Shown here: positions 1-11,392 of the stretch, in pieces
How the letters are laid out: each line of letters opens with the position of its first letter
Numbering within the stretch: position 1 is the first letter of the stretch
Assembly (NCBI GenBank): GCA_021397835.1
Contig: JAJFZO010000229.1
Location: forward strand, 6,532,001-6,596,000
Direction of reading: 5' to 3'
From: Moringa oleifera
Lineage: Eukaryota; Streptophyta; Magnoliopsida; Brassicales; Moringaceae
Length of the DNA stretch: 64,000 nt
Program-made: the position numbers and the translations under genes
Notes under the pieces: generated by a model
The model's database searches: none
Seen by the model: the letters and a program-made list of their open reading frames with translations, nothing else
Told to the model about the DNA's origin: nothing

Positions 1-104
1 GAACATGTCGAGAAGCATTGGGGAACCAAGTGTTAGTCAAATAAAAAATATATATATATCTAACAAAAACTTGTCCCTCGATGCTATTCCTCGGTAAAGT
101 ACTG
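1..104 (+). other. rDNA spacer leader downstream of an upstream 26S gene
   Basis: This matches the sequence found just after the 26S 3' end in the other units (near 15525, 25648, 39310 and 56340), with a short AT stretch at about 45-60 and then the entry into the A subrepeats. The 26S gene it belongs to lies outside the window. Confidence 0.75.
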
Positions 105-478
105 CCTAGTGAACGAGCCAAGGGAGCTGCATTACATAGATACTGGGCACGAAAGGCAGCCCCCAGTAGGCACGACATGGGCGGCTTGCCCAGCGTGCGG
201 CAGCGGTGGATGCACCAGCCAAGCCACGGGCCACAAGCACCTATCGCCAACCAGCCACCTCGTCCCTACCGGTCGACTTACTACCCAGCGAGCAAGCCAG
301 GGTAGTCGCGTCGCATGGACCTTGGGCATGGGGGCCATGCCTCGACAGCGCCCAATAGGCACGGCATAGGCTGCTTGCCCAGCGTACGACAGCGGTGGGC
401 GCGTCTGCCAGGCCACGGGTACCCATCGTGAGCCAGCCCCCTCGTCCCTGTCCCTTGACTTACTACCCAACGAACGAC
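105..478 (+). repeat. IGS A subrepeats, unit 1 (about two copies)
   Basis: Copies of the GC-rich intergenic spacer subrepeat of 168-182 bp that fills most spacers in this window. Diagnostic parts are the palindrome GGCATGCC, the stem-loop GGGC(N5)GCCC and the run ending in CGACTTACTGCCCAGCG. The array is much shorter than in units 2, 5 and 6. It carries no convincing coding content. Confidence 0.8.
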
Positions 479-639
479 CTAGGGGAGCCCAATGCCTACC
501 CATGTGGGATGGGTAGGGGGTGAACCCAGCGCGTGTGGCATGGGTAGGGTAGCTTGCTGCCTTGCCAATCCAGCCAGTGGTGCGTGGCTGTGGCGGTCAC
601 TATCGCTGGCAGGCAGGCGACCGATGATATCGGCCGAAG
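479..639 (+). other. IGS C segment, unit 1, with hairpin
   Basis: Short non-tandem spacer segment between A and B subrepeats. It begins with a perfect 8-bp stem (496-503 pairing with 509-516) around the loop GTGGG. In units 4 and 6 the loop is the reverse complement. The AT-rich block that precedes this segment in units 3, 4 and 6 is absent here. Confidence 0.6.
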
Positions 640-1351
640 ATTGTGGGATGCCCAATTAGTAGCCAATGGAGTGAGAAAAATGTGGGAAATGAAATCCACT
701 AAATTATGGGCAATGAACCGAGAAAAATTATGGGATAATGAGCTGGGATGTGGCTAGACAAGCTCGACGATGTGGGCGACGAAGCTAATGATGATGCATG
801 CTACGCGAGGGCCAAATCACTAAGGGGATTTTGAGCATGCAGAGTGCTTCGTCGTAGGCCCTTAAGGTGGCGAATGCGGGGTTGGATCTAGACGCTCAAG
901 CTTACTAAGGCAGACTCGTTGCGCAACGTGATTGACAGCACGATCGTCAATCGATAGCATCGAGCAAGCTACACGGCCAGCCTCGGCATGGCGTGACACC
1001 CTAGCTGCTAAGGCCTCATCGATGGGAAAAATATGGGAAACAAAATCCGCTAAATCGTGGGATAATGAGCTGGGATGTGGCTAGACAAGCATGACGATGT
1101 GGGTGGCAAAGCTAATGATGGTACATGCTACGCGAAGGCCAAATCGTTGGGGGGATTTCAAGCATGCAGAGTGCTTTGTCACAGGCCCTCAAGGTGACGG
1201 ACTCGGGGTTGGATCCTAACACTCAGGCTTGCCTAGGTGGTCTCGTTGGTCAGCGTGATCGACCACACGATCATCAATTGTTAGCATCAAGAGAGCCACA
1301 TGGCCAGCCTGGGCACCGCGTGACACCCCTGCTGCCAAGGCCTCATCGATG
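640..1351 (+). repeat. IGS B subrepeats, unit 1 (two copies, 327-bp period)
   Basis: Two tandem copies of the second spacer repeat. The marker gataatgagctggg occurs at 734 and again at 1061, giving a 327-bp period. Each copy runs from a gtgggaaa..aaatcc stretch to CTGCCAAGGCCTCATCGATGG. Copies of the same repeat occur in units 2, 3, 4 and 6. No open frame is shared between copies, so it is read as spacer. Confidence 0.75.
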
Positions 1352-2068
1352 GTCCTTTGTAATCGAAGAATCGTCCCTTGCTATCGAAACAATTTCGTGC
1401 TTAATGGCTTAGGTGTGGCAGCACTCGACGACCTGCATGATCGATGGGCCTTTCGCTCGTTACCTTGCAGCTCATTTGGTGCTGTTGCTGCCCATTTATA
1501 CGTGCGACGCATGAGTGGTGATCTAATCAACGCATTGGCAAGCTCCATGCTTTCGCATTGACATGATGGCTAGCACGTCGCTTCAAGCTTGACCCCGAGC
1601 CATACGTTGGCTTTTCATGCGTGACATCGGGACCCTATGTTGCATGCCTTCACAAACAAAATTTGATGATTAGAGTCAGTTGTCTTTGCACCATGTCCCT
1701 TGCGGGCATGGGTGGAAACCTAAGCCGAGCCTCATGCTCCAAGCGCGGCTTGCTTTGACATGCGGCTGCTTTGGCACTGGAGCCAACTCTTTCATTCCTC
1801 TGGTCTACCATACACACAAACGACGATCTCTCAGTGCTTCTATTCACTGAGTTTGGATAAGCAAACTTAGCTGTTGCCAACACAGGCGCTCGGTCATCCC
1901 CTTGGGTGCGAAAACTGTTGCGACAGGAATGGCCCCGGCCTTTGCTTGTCCAAGCCAAAGTATTTGCCTTACATCCCATCGATTTTGAATAAGAACCGCA
2001 ACAACTTTGGCCTTAGTGAGTCTTGCGGCATGCTTCGATCCTAGTTGGCGCAGTGTCTCGAAGGATGC
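1352..2068 (+). other. 5' external transcribed spacer-like segment, unit 1
   Basis: Non-repetitive segment immediately upstream of the 18S 5' end. It has homologous counterparts at 11393-12015, 27741-28353, 61771-62392 and, truncated, 43765-44137. Its position makes it the 5' ETS and probably the promoter-proximal spacer. I do not see a clear plant Pol I initiation consensus in it. This copy is longer than the others because of an insertion at 1778-1880. Confidence 0.65.
1778..1880. mobile_element. About 103-bp copy-specific insertion in the 5' ETS of unit 1
   Basis: The other four 5' ETS copies run straight from ttggcac or an equivalent into the cgctcggtc stretch. Only this copy has about 103 extra bases. 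The insertion is bordered by CAC on both sides (a possible 3-bp target duplication) and contains a perfect 7-bp hairpin, CTCAGTG at 1830-1836 pairing with CACTGAG at 1845-1851. TTGGCA at its left edge is the inverse of TGCCAA at its right edge. It may be a tiny MITE-like element or filler DNA from break repair; I do not recognise the family. Confidence 0.45.
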
Positions 2069-2414
2069 TACCTAGTTAATCTTGCCAGTAGTCATATGCT
2101 TGTCTCAAAGATTAAGCCATGCATGTGTAAGTATGAACTAATTCAAACTGTGAAACTGCGAATGGCTCATTAAATTAGTTATAGTTTGTTTGGTGGTACT
2201 TACTACTCGGATAACCGTACTAATTCTAGAGCTAATACATGCAACAAACCTCAACTTCTAGAAGGGGTGCATTTGCTAGATAAAAGGTTGACGCAGGCTT
2301 CGCCTGTTGCTTTAATGATTCATGATAACTCGATGAATCATAAGGCCATCATGCCAGTGACGCATCATTCAAATTTCTGCCCTATCAACTTTCAATGGTA
2401 GGATAGTTGCCTAC
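2069..2414 (+). pseudogene. 18S rRNA pseudogene, 5' fragment (unit 1)
   Basis: Starts at the 18S 5' end (canonically TACCTGGTTGATCCTG, here with changes) and runs 346 nt through the GGATAGT(G/T)GCCTAC region, where an LTR element interrupts it. It is the longest 18S 5' piece in the window. Scattered substitutions relative to the very conserved plant 18S, several C-to-T or G-to-A, indicate a non-functional copy. The last five bases, cctac at 2410-2414, form the target-site duplication repeated at 21437-21441. Confidence 0.93.
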
Positions 2415-3394
2415 TGTCAGACCCTTGAATTTGAGTGCCAAGGCATAGGCATGGTAAGTCTTGCTCCATGCCCAGAGCTACAAGTGTGGAAGGCCACGCT
2501 AGCAAGGCAAAAACGCATGAGTTAGATATGGGAACGAATGCGGGAGACTTGGTGAGAAATCGAGTTTCATACTCACAGTGGTGAGATACACTGATGAGCT
2601 AGGAACGTCATGGAGCGAGGGATGAAGCACACAAACAGACCCATAAGCCTGCTTACTGGGAAAGCGGCAAACAGGCCTCAAATAAGCACCAGCACATGGT
2701 GGTGTGAATATGTCCAGTGACAAGAACACAAGGCAGAATCTAGGAACCCAGCTTGGCATGGATGGAAAGTCCAGCAAGCGAAGATATTCCACAAAGAAAA
2801 GATATGACTATTGGCCAGAGGAGGATCAAGGCGATAGAAGGATAAGAAAGAGATGTCTATCCTGAAAGCCAAGGGATATAAGGCTGGAGAAGAGTCCTGA
2901 ACGGAAACCACCTGCTCAAGCTTATCCAAACTGGTTGAAGGCGGATAAGAAGGCTTAGAGAAGACTTTAAAGAAGATGAGATCCTTGACTTAAGGAGAGT
3001 CCTTGCAGGAGAAGGATGCTATCCAAATATCCTTGACTCATGGAGAGTCCTTGTAGGAGAATGATGCTATCCAAATGTAGAGTCCTTATGGGAAGAGGAC
3101 GCTATCCAAATATCCTTAACTGATGGAGAGTCCTTGCCGGAGAAGGATGCTATCCGAAGATCGTTGACTGATGAAGAGTCCTTGCAGGAGAAGGATGCTA
3201 TAAGCCTTAACGGGATAAAGATTCATGATTAAGATTAAGTGGCCTATCCGAAAGACGTGGGATAACTAAGAGGGAGTGTTTGAGTAGGACACTCCTCAAC
3301 TAGCATAAAAAAAGGGCTTGGGTTCAGTTGTAAAGACATTGAGTAATACAAACTCAAGTGTGTGGGTAGCTAGAGGCTTTGGGTACTCTTAGAG
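2415..3394 (+). mobile_element. Ty3/gypsy chromovirus LTR, truncated (unit 1)
   Basis: Starts with the LTR terminus TGTCAGACC directly after the 18S cctac duplication and follows the LTR sequence seen complete at 20238-21436. It includes the U3 minisatellite and the CATAAAA promoter-like site near 3304, then stops just after a ggtactcttagag stretch. From 3395 the sequence is GC-rich rDNA spacer. About 980 bp of an expected ~1.2 kb LTR remain, and no internal retroelement sequence follows. Confidence 0.9.
2981..3204 (+). repeat. U3 minisatellite in LTR (five ~48-bp copies)
   Basis: Tandem copies of a unit built on ATCCTTGACTCATGGAGAG and ending in gatgctatcc. There are five copies, the third being a short one. 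The LTR at 20238 has the same five-copy structure including the short third copy, while LTRs in units 4, 5 and 6 have one copy. Copy number therefore separates two LTR lineages. Confidence 0.8.
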
Positions 3395-3640
3395 CGAGCC
3401 AACTCCCTCATCCCTACCCTTCGACATGGTGCCCATGGAGCGAGCGAGGGCAACTGCGTCGCATGGACCTTGAGGATGGGAGGCATGCCTCAGCAGCCCC
3501 CAGCAGGCACGACATGGGCTGCTTGCCCAGCGTGTGGCAGTGGTGTGCGCTCCAGCTAGGCCACAAGCACCCATCGCGAGCCAGCCCCCTCGTCCCTGCC
3601 CCTCGACTTACTGCCCAGCGAGCGAGCCAGGGGTGCCCAA
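3395..3640 (+). repeat. IGS A subrepeats after LTR breakpoint (unit 2)
   Basis: Resumes within an A subrepeat at the cgagccaactccctcatcc stretch, immediately after the broken LTR. About 1.5 copies precede the C segment. Confidence 0.75.
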
Positions 3641-3780
3641 GGCTTGCCCATGTGGGATGGGCAGGGGGGTGAATTCAGCGCGCGTGGCATGGGTAGGGCA
3701 GCCCATCGAGCCGGTGGTCCGTGGCTGTGGCGGCCACTACCGCTGGCTGGCAGGCGGCCAGTGACATCGGCCAAAGAGTG
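3641..3780 (+). other. IGS C segment, unit 2, with hairpin
   Basis: Homologous to 479-639. It carries a stem TGCCCAT/ATGGGCA (3645-3651 with 3657-3663) around the loop GTGGG, in the same orientation as unit 1 and opposite to units 4 and 6. Confidence 0.6.
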
Positions 3781-4322
3781 TGGGATGCCCGATCAATAGC
3801 CAACGGAGTGAGAAAAACATGGGAAATGGAATCCGCTAAATTGTGGGCAATGAAACGAGTGAAATCGTTGGATAATAAGCTGGGATGTGGCTAGACAAGC
3901 TCGACGGTGTGGGCGACGCAGCTAACGATGATGCATGCAACGCGAGGGCCAAATTGCTGGGGGGATTTCGAGCATGAGGAGTGCTTTGTCGCAGGCCCTC
4001 GAGGCGACGAACATGGGGTTGGATCCCGACGTTCGGGCTTGCCTAGGCGAACTCATTGGGTAGCACGATCGACGACATAATCATCAACCGTTAGCATCGA
4101 GCCAGCCACACGGTCAGTCTGGGTGCCGCGTGACTCCCCGATTGCCAAGTACTCATTGGTGGAAAAAACGAGGGAAAAAACTCCTCTAAATTAGGGGATA
4201 ATGAGTTGGTATGTGGCTAGACACGCTCGACGGTGTGGGTGCTGAAGCTAACAATGATGCATGCTACGCGAGGGCCAAATCACTGGAGGAATTTCGAGCA
4301 TGCAGAGTGCTTCGTCGCAGGC
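3781..4322 (+). repeat. IGS B subrepeats, unit 2 (one complete, one truncated)
   Basis: One full B copy and the first part of another. The second copy stops at the tcgtcgcaggcc stretch and continues as an A subrepeat. Both repeat types contain caggcc at that place, so a short-homology join returned the array from B back to A. Confidence 0.75.
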
Positions 4323-7300
4323 CACTGGCACCCATAGTGAGCAAGCCCGGTCGTCCCTGTCCCTCGACGTAATGCTCATCAAGCAAGCTAAGGGAGCCAT
4401 GTCGTACGATCAAATAGGCACGGGAGGCATGCCTCGGCAGCCCCCAGCAGGTGCGACATAGGCCAAGTGCCCAACGTGCGACAGCTGAGAGAGTGCTAGC
4501 CAGGCCACGAACACCCATCGCGAGCCAGCCCCCTTGTCCGTGACCCTCGACGTAGTGCCCAGCGAGCGAGTGAGGGGAGCTGCGTCGCATGGACCCTGGG
4601 CACAGGAGGTATGCATTGGCAGCCCATTCCAGGCATGGCATGGGCCAAGTGACCACCTTGCGGCAGCAGTGGGTGCATCAACCAGGCCACTGGCGCCCAT
4701 CGCGGGCCAGCTCCCTTGTCCCTGCCCTTCGACATGGTGCCCAGCGAGCGAGCTAAGAGAGCCACGTTGTATGGACCCTGGGCACTGGAGGCATGCCTCG
4801 GTAAATTCCAGCAAGCATGGCATGGGCTGCTTGCCCAGAGTGCCGCAGCAATGGGTGCATCAACCAGGCCATGGGCTCCCATCACAAGCTAGCCCCTTCG
4901 TTCTTGACCCTTGACATAGTTCCAAGCAAGCGAGCTGGGGGAGCCGCATCGCACAGACCCTGGGCACAGGTGGCACATGTCAGCAGCCCCCAGCAGGCAC
5001 AGCATCGGCCAAGTGCTCAGCGTGCAACAGCGGTGGTTACGCCAGCCAGGCCACTGGCACCCCTTCGTGAGCCAGCCCCAACGTCCTTGTCCCTCGACGT
5101 AGTGCCGAGCGAGCGAGATAGAGGAGCTGCATCGCAACGACCCTGGGCATGGGAGGTATGCCTTGGCAGCCTATAGCAGGCATAGAATGGGCTGCTTGCC
5201 CAACGTTCAGCAGCAGTGGGTACGCCAGCCATGCCACGGGTGCCCATCGTGATCCAGCCCCCTCGTCCCCTAACCTCAACATAGTGCCCAGCAAGCGAGC
5301 CAGGGAAGCCACGTCTCATGGACCTTGGTCATGGGAGGCATGCCTCGGCAGCCCCCAGCTGGCATGACAATGGCTACTTTCCCAGCGTGCGGCAGCGGTG
5401 GGCGTGCCAACCAGGCCACCGGCGCCCGTTGCGAGCCTGCCCCTCGTTCCTGCCCCTCGACTTACTGCCCAACCAATGAGCCATAGGAGCCACGTCGCAT
5501 GGACCTTAGGCATGGGAAGAATGCCTCGGCAGCCCCTAGCAGGTACGGCATGGGCTGCTTGCCCAGTGTGTGGCTACGGTGGGCACGCCAACCAAGCTAC
5601 TGGCAACCATCGCGAGCCAGCCCCTTCATCCTTGTCCCTCGACTTACTGCCCAGCGAGCAAACCAAGGGAACTGCATCGCATGGACTTTGGGCATGGGAG
5701 GCATGCCTCGGCATCCCCCAGCAGGTATGGCAGGGACAGCTTGCCCATCATGCGGCAGCGGTGTGCGCGCCAGCGAGGCCACGGGTGCCTATCGCGAGCC
5801 AGCCCGGTCATCCCTGCCCCTCGACATGGTGCCCAGCGAGCATCCGAGGGGAGCCACGTCGCACGAACCCTAGGCAAGGCAGGCATGCCTCGCAGCCCCT
5901 GGCAGGCATGGCATGGGCCGCTTGCCCAATGTGCAGCAGCGGTGGGCGCGCCAGCCCGGTCACGGGTGCCCTTCGCGAGCCAGCCCCCTCATCCCTTAAC
6001 CTCGACATAATGCCCAGTGAGCGAGCCATCGGAGCTGTGTCGTAGAGACCCTGGGCAGAGGAGGCATGCCTTGGCAGCCCCCAGGAGGCACGACATCGGC
6101 CAAGTGCCCAGCCTGCGGCAGCTGAGGGCACGGCAGCCAGGCCAGTGGTGCCCATCGTTAACCAGCCCTTCGTCCTCGACCCTCGACGTAATGCCCAGCG
6201 AGCGAGTTAGGGAGCTGCGTCGCATGGATACTTGAGGCGGAAGGCATGTCTTAGAAGTCTCCAGCAGGAACGGCATGGGCCAAGTGCCCAGCGTGCGGCA
6301 GAGGTGGGCGCTCCAGCCAGGTCACAGGAGCCCAGCGCGAGCCAGCCCCCTCGTCCCTGTCCCTCAACGTAGTGCCCAGCGAACGAGCCAGGGGAGACGC
6401 GTCACATGGACCCTGGGCATGGGAGGCATGCCTAGGCAGCCCCCAGTAGGCACTGCATGGGCTACTCGCCCACCGTGCGGCAGAGGGGGGCGGGCCAGCC
6501 AGGCCACGGTCGCCTATTGCAAGCCAGCCCCTTCGTCCCTAATACTCAATGTAGTACCCAGCGAGCAAGCCAGCAGAGCTGCATCTCACGGACCCTGGGC
6601 ACGGGAGGCATGCATCGGCAGCCCCAGCAGGCACGGCATGGGCTGCTTGCCCAGCTTGTGGCAGCGGTTGGCAAGCAAGCCAAGCCCCGGGTGCCCATCA
6701 CGAGCCAACTCCTCGACATAGTGCTGAGCGAGCGAGCTAGGGGAGCTGCGTTGCACGGACTCTGGGCACAGAAGGCATGCCTCAGATGCCCACAACATGG
6801 ATTGCTTGCCCAGCGGGCGGCATCGGTGGGTGCGTCAGCCATGCCACAGGCGCCCATGATGAGCAAGCCCCTTGACATTGTGCCCAGCGAGCGAGCCAGG
6901 GGAGTGGCGTCGCACGGACTCTGGGCAGTGGAGGCATGCCTTAGAAGCCCCCAACAAGCACATCATGGGCTGCTTGCGCAGCGTGCGACAGTGGTGGGTG
7001 CGCCAGCCATGCCACAGGTGCCCATCATGAGCAAGCCCCTCGACATAATCCCCAGCGAGTGAGCTAGGGGAGCCTCGTCAAACAAACCATGGGCATGAGA
7101 GGCATGCCGTAGAAGCCCCCAGCAGGCATGGCATGGGCAGCTTGCCTAGCGTGCAACAGCGGTGGGTGAGGCAGCCATGCCACAGGCGCCGATCACAAGC
7201 CAGCCCCTCGACATTGTGCCCAGTGAGTGAGCTAGGGGAGCCATGTTACACACCTTGGCATCTCCTAGTAGGCAAGGTATAGGCTGCTTGCCCAGCGTGC

Positions 7301-10300
7301 GGGAGCGTTGGACGTGCCAACCCCCTCATCCTTGCCCCTCGACATGGTGCAAAGTGAGCGAGCCAAGGGAGCCCCGATGCACGGACCCTGGGCACATGAG
7401 GCATGCATCGGCAGCCCCTAACACGCACGGTATGGGCTGCTTGCCCATCGTGCGGCAGCGGTGGGCGTGCCAGCCATGCCACGGGCACCCATCGCGAGCT
7501 AGCCGCTCCACATATTGCCCAACGATCGAGCAAGGGAAGCTACATCGCACGGACCCTGGGCACAAGAGGCACGCCTCGGTAGCCCCCAGCAGGCACGGCA
7601 TGGCTTGCTTGTACAGCGTGTGGCAGCGAAAAGCGCCAGCCAGGCCACGGGCGCCCATCGCGAGCCGGCCCCCTCATCCCTGCCCCTCGACATAGTGCCT
7701 AATGAGCGAACTAGGGGAGCCACATCACACGGACGCTCAGCACAGGAGGCATGCCATGGCAGCCTCCAGCAGGCATGGCATGGGCTACTTGCGAAGCGTG
7801 TTGCAGCAGTGGGTGCGCCTGCTAGGCCACGAGTGCCTATCGCGTGGCAGCCTCCTCATCCCTGCCCCTTGACATAGTGCCCAGCGACTGAACCAGGGGA
7901 ACCAATTCACATGGACCCTGGGCACTGGAGGCATGCCGCGGTAGCCCCCTCCAGGCACAGCATGGGCTGCTTGCCTAGCTTGCGACAGCGGTGGGCTCGC
8001 CAGCCAGGCAATGGGAGCCCATCGCAAGCCAGCCCCTCGACATAGTGCCCTATAAGCAAGCCAGGGGAGCCGCAGTGCACGGACCCTTGGCAAAGGAGGC
8101 ACGCCTCGAAAGCCCCTAACATGCACGGCATGGGTTGCGTGCCTAGCATGCAATAGCGATGGGCACACCAGCTAGGCCACGGGCGCCAATCGCGTTGCAC
8201 AGACCCTAGGCATGGGAGGCAAGCCTCGGCTGCCACCAGCAGGCATTGCATGGGCTGCTTGCCCAGTGTATGGGAGCGGTGGGTGTGCCAACCTGGCCAC
8301 GGACGCCCATCGCGTGCCGGCACCATAGCTCTTGCTCCTTGACATAGTGCCCAGTGAGTGAGCCAAGGGAGCCGTGTCGCATGGACCTTGGGAAAGGAAG
8401 GCATGCTTCGGCAGCTCCCAGCAGGCACGGCATCGACTGCTTGCCCACTGTGCAGCAGCGGTGGGTGCGGCGGCTAGGCCACGGGCACCCACTGTAAGCC
8501 AGCCCCTCGACATAATACTCAACGAACGAGCCAGGGGAGCCACCTTACACGAAACCTGGGCATGGGAGACATGCCTCGGCAGCCCCCAGTAGGCACAACA
8601 TGGGTTGCTTGCCTAGCTTGCGGGGGCAGTGAGCGCGTATGCCAAGCCAAAGCTACCCATCGGGAGCCAGCCCCTCGACATAGTGTCTAGCAAACTAGCC
8701 AGGGAAGCTTCGTCGCATGGACCCTCGGCATGGGAGGCATGCCTCAACAACGCCCAGCAGGCTCGGCATGGGCTGCTTGCCCAGTGTGCAGCAACGGTGG
8801 GCGCGCCGACCACACCACAGGCTCCCATCATAAGCCAGCCCCTTGACATAATGCCTAGCGAGCGTGCCAAAGGAGCCACGTTGCACGAACCCTAGGCACG
8901 AAAGGCACGCTTGGGTAGGCCCCAGTAGGCACGGCATGGGCTTCATGCCCAGCATGCGGTAACGGTGGACGCGCCAGCAAGGCCACAGGTGCCTATCACT
9001 AACCAGCCCCTCGACATAGTGCCCAGCAAGCGAGCCAAGGCAACCGCGTCACACAAAACTTGGGCATAGGAGGCACGCCTTGGCAGCCCCCAGCAGGCAC
9101 GGCATAGGCTGCTTGCCCAGCTTACGGCAGTAGTAGGCGCGCATGCCAGGACACGGGCGCCGATCCCAAGCCAGCCCCATCGTCCCAGCGGCTCGACATA
9201 GTGCCCAGCGAGCAAACCAGGGGAGCTACGTTGCACAGACCTTGGGCATGGGAGGCACGCCTCGGCAGCCCCCAGCAGACACGGCATGGGCTTTTTGCCC
9301 AGCATGCGGTAGCGGTGGCCGTGCAAGCCAGGCCATGCATGCCCATCACGAGCCAACCCCTCGACGTAGTGTCCAGCGAGCAAGCCAGGGCAGTCGCGTC
9401 CCATGGACCTTTGGCATGGCAGGCATGCCTCGGCAGCCCCCAGTAGGCATGGTATGGGTTGCTTACTGAACTTGCGGCAGTGGTGGGTGCGCCAACCAGG
9501 CCACAGGCGCTCATCGCGAGCTAGTACCCTCGTCCTTGCCCCTCAACAAGGTGCCCAGAGTGCGAGCCAGTGGAGCTGCGTCGCGCGAAACCTTGCCATG
9601 GGAGGCATGCCTTGGCAGCCCCCAGCAGGCATAGCATGGGCTGCTTGCCTAGTGTGTGGTCGCAATGGACGCACCAGCCAGGCCACGGGCGCCCATCGCG
9701 AGCCAGCCCACTTGTCCCTGCCCTTCAACATAACGCCCACCAAGCGAGCCAAAGGACCAACGCCGCATGATCCCTGGGCACGGAAGGCATGCCTCGGCAG
9801 CCCCCGACAGGCACAGCATGGGCCAAGTGCCTAGCATGTGGCAGCGGTAGGCGCACCAACCAGGCTAGTGGCAACAACCGCGAGCCAGCCCAATCATCCC
9901 TACACCTCGACATAGTGCCCAGCGAGCGACCCAGGGGAGCTGTGTGGCTCGGACCCTGGGCACAGGAGGCATGCCTCGGCAGCCCCCAACAAGCATGGCA
10001 TGGGCTGCCTGCCCAGTGTGCAACAGTGGTGGGCTCACCAGCCAGGCCACGGGCGCCCACCGCGAGCCAGCCCCTCGACATAGTGCTAAGTGAGCGAGCC
10101 AGGGGAGCCACATCGCATGGACCTTGGGCACGGGAGGCACGCCTCGGTAGCTCGCAGCAAGCATAGCTTTGGCTACTTGCCCAACGTGCGACAATGGGAG
10201 GCGCGCCAGCCAGGCCACATGTGCCCATAGCAAACCAACTCCCTCGTCCCTGCCGATCAATGTAGTGCCCAACGAGTGAGCCAAGGGAGTCGCATCGCGT

Positions 10301-11392
10301 GGATTCTGGCATGGGAGGCATGCCTCGACAGCCCCCAGCAGGCATGGCAAGGGCTGCTTGCCCAGCGTGTGGCAGCGGTGGGTGCGCAAGCTAGGTTTTG
10401 GGCGCCTTTTTTCCCTCTGACCCTCGACATGGTGCCCAACGAGCTAGCCAGGGGACCAGTGTCGCATGGACCTTGGGTACGGGAGGCACGCCTCGACAGC
10501 CCTAGCAAGCATGGCATGGGCTACTTGCGTAGCGTGCGGTAGCGGTGGGCCCGCCATCCAGGCCACGGGCGCCTATCGCCAGCCAACCCCCTCGTCCCTA
10601 CCCCTTGATATAGTGCCTAACGAGTGAGCTAGGGGAGCCGCATCACACAGACCCTGAGCACAGAAGGCATGCCTTGGCAGCCCCCAACAAGCATGGCATG
10701 GGCTGTTTGCCCGGCATGCGGGAGCAGTGGGCAAGTCAGCCAGGCCACGGGCCCCCATCGCGAGCCAGCCACCACATCCTTGCCCTTTGACATAGTGCTC
10801 AGCGAGCGAGCCAGGGGAGCCGCATTGCACAAACCCCGGTCATGGGAGGCACGGCTTAGCAGCCCCCAGTAGGCACGGCATGGGCTGCTTACCCAGCGTG
10901 CAGGAGCGGTTTACACGCCAGCCTGGCCATAGGCGCCTATCGCAAGCCAGCCCCTACGTCCGTGCCCCTCGACTTACTACCCAGAGAGTGAGCCAGGGAG
11001 GCTGCGTCGCATGGACCCTGGGCATAGGAGGCATGCCTCGGCAGCCCCTAACAGGCATGGCATCGGCCATGTGGCTAGCGTGCGGCAGCGGTGGGCGCGC
11101 CAACCAGGCTAGCGACGCCTATCGCAACCTGACACCCTCGTCCCCGACCCTCGACGTAGTGCCCAGCTAGCGAGCCGGGGGAGTTGCATCACATGGACAC
11201 TAGGGACGGGAGGCATGCCTCGGCATCCCCCAGCAAGCACAGCATGGGCTGCTTGCTTAGCATGCAGCAGCGGTGGGCATGCCAGCTAGGCCATAGGCAC
11301 CCATCGCGAGCCATCCTTCTCGTCCCTACCCCTCGACTTACTGCCCAGGGTTCGAACCAGGGGTGCCACAGCAGTCCCCAGCAGGCAAGGCG
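4323..11392 (+). repeat. Large IGS A-subrepeat array (about 40 monomers)
   Basis: About 7 kb of tandem GC-rich monomers. Spacings of 182 bp (for example 5521 to 5703) and 168 bp (9253 to 9421) are seen; the shorter form lacks about 13 bases of pyrimidine-rich cctcgtccctgcc. Each monomer has the palindrome GGCATGCC, a stem GGGC/GCCC and often the palindrome GGGCGCCC. Loop TGCTT and loop CAAGT define two monomer classes; the CAAGT class tends to carry gaccctcgacgtagtg downstream instead of gcccctcgacatagtg. Spacer subrepeats at this position in other plants can act as Pol I enhancers or spacer promoters, but nothing here proves that role. Open frames through the array follow the repeat and are not credible genes. 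Confidence 0.9.

Noticed and set aside
1352..2068. Pol I promoter at the ETS start
   Set aside because: I looked for a plant TATA(G/A)TA..GGG-like initiation site in this segment and in its homologues and saw none convincing; the TATAAAA sites that precede ggggct runs belong to LTRs.
2069..2414. Small proteins encoded within 18S or 26S fragments
   Set aside because: Open stretches there are shadows of rRNA sequence; similar ones appear on both strands of every rDNA copy.
5398..6045. Long open frames in A-subrepeat arrays (up to ~250 codons, both strands; also 57318-58073 and 8168-9834)
   Set aside because: They are GC-rich, follow the repeat period, occur in several frames and strands at once, and their repeats differ by frame-changing lengths (168 versus 182 bp). 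No recognisable domain.
4323..11392. CRISPR-like array
   Set aside because: Monomers are contiguous 168-182 bp tandem repeats without unique spacers, in plant rDNA.
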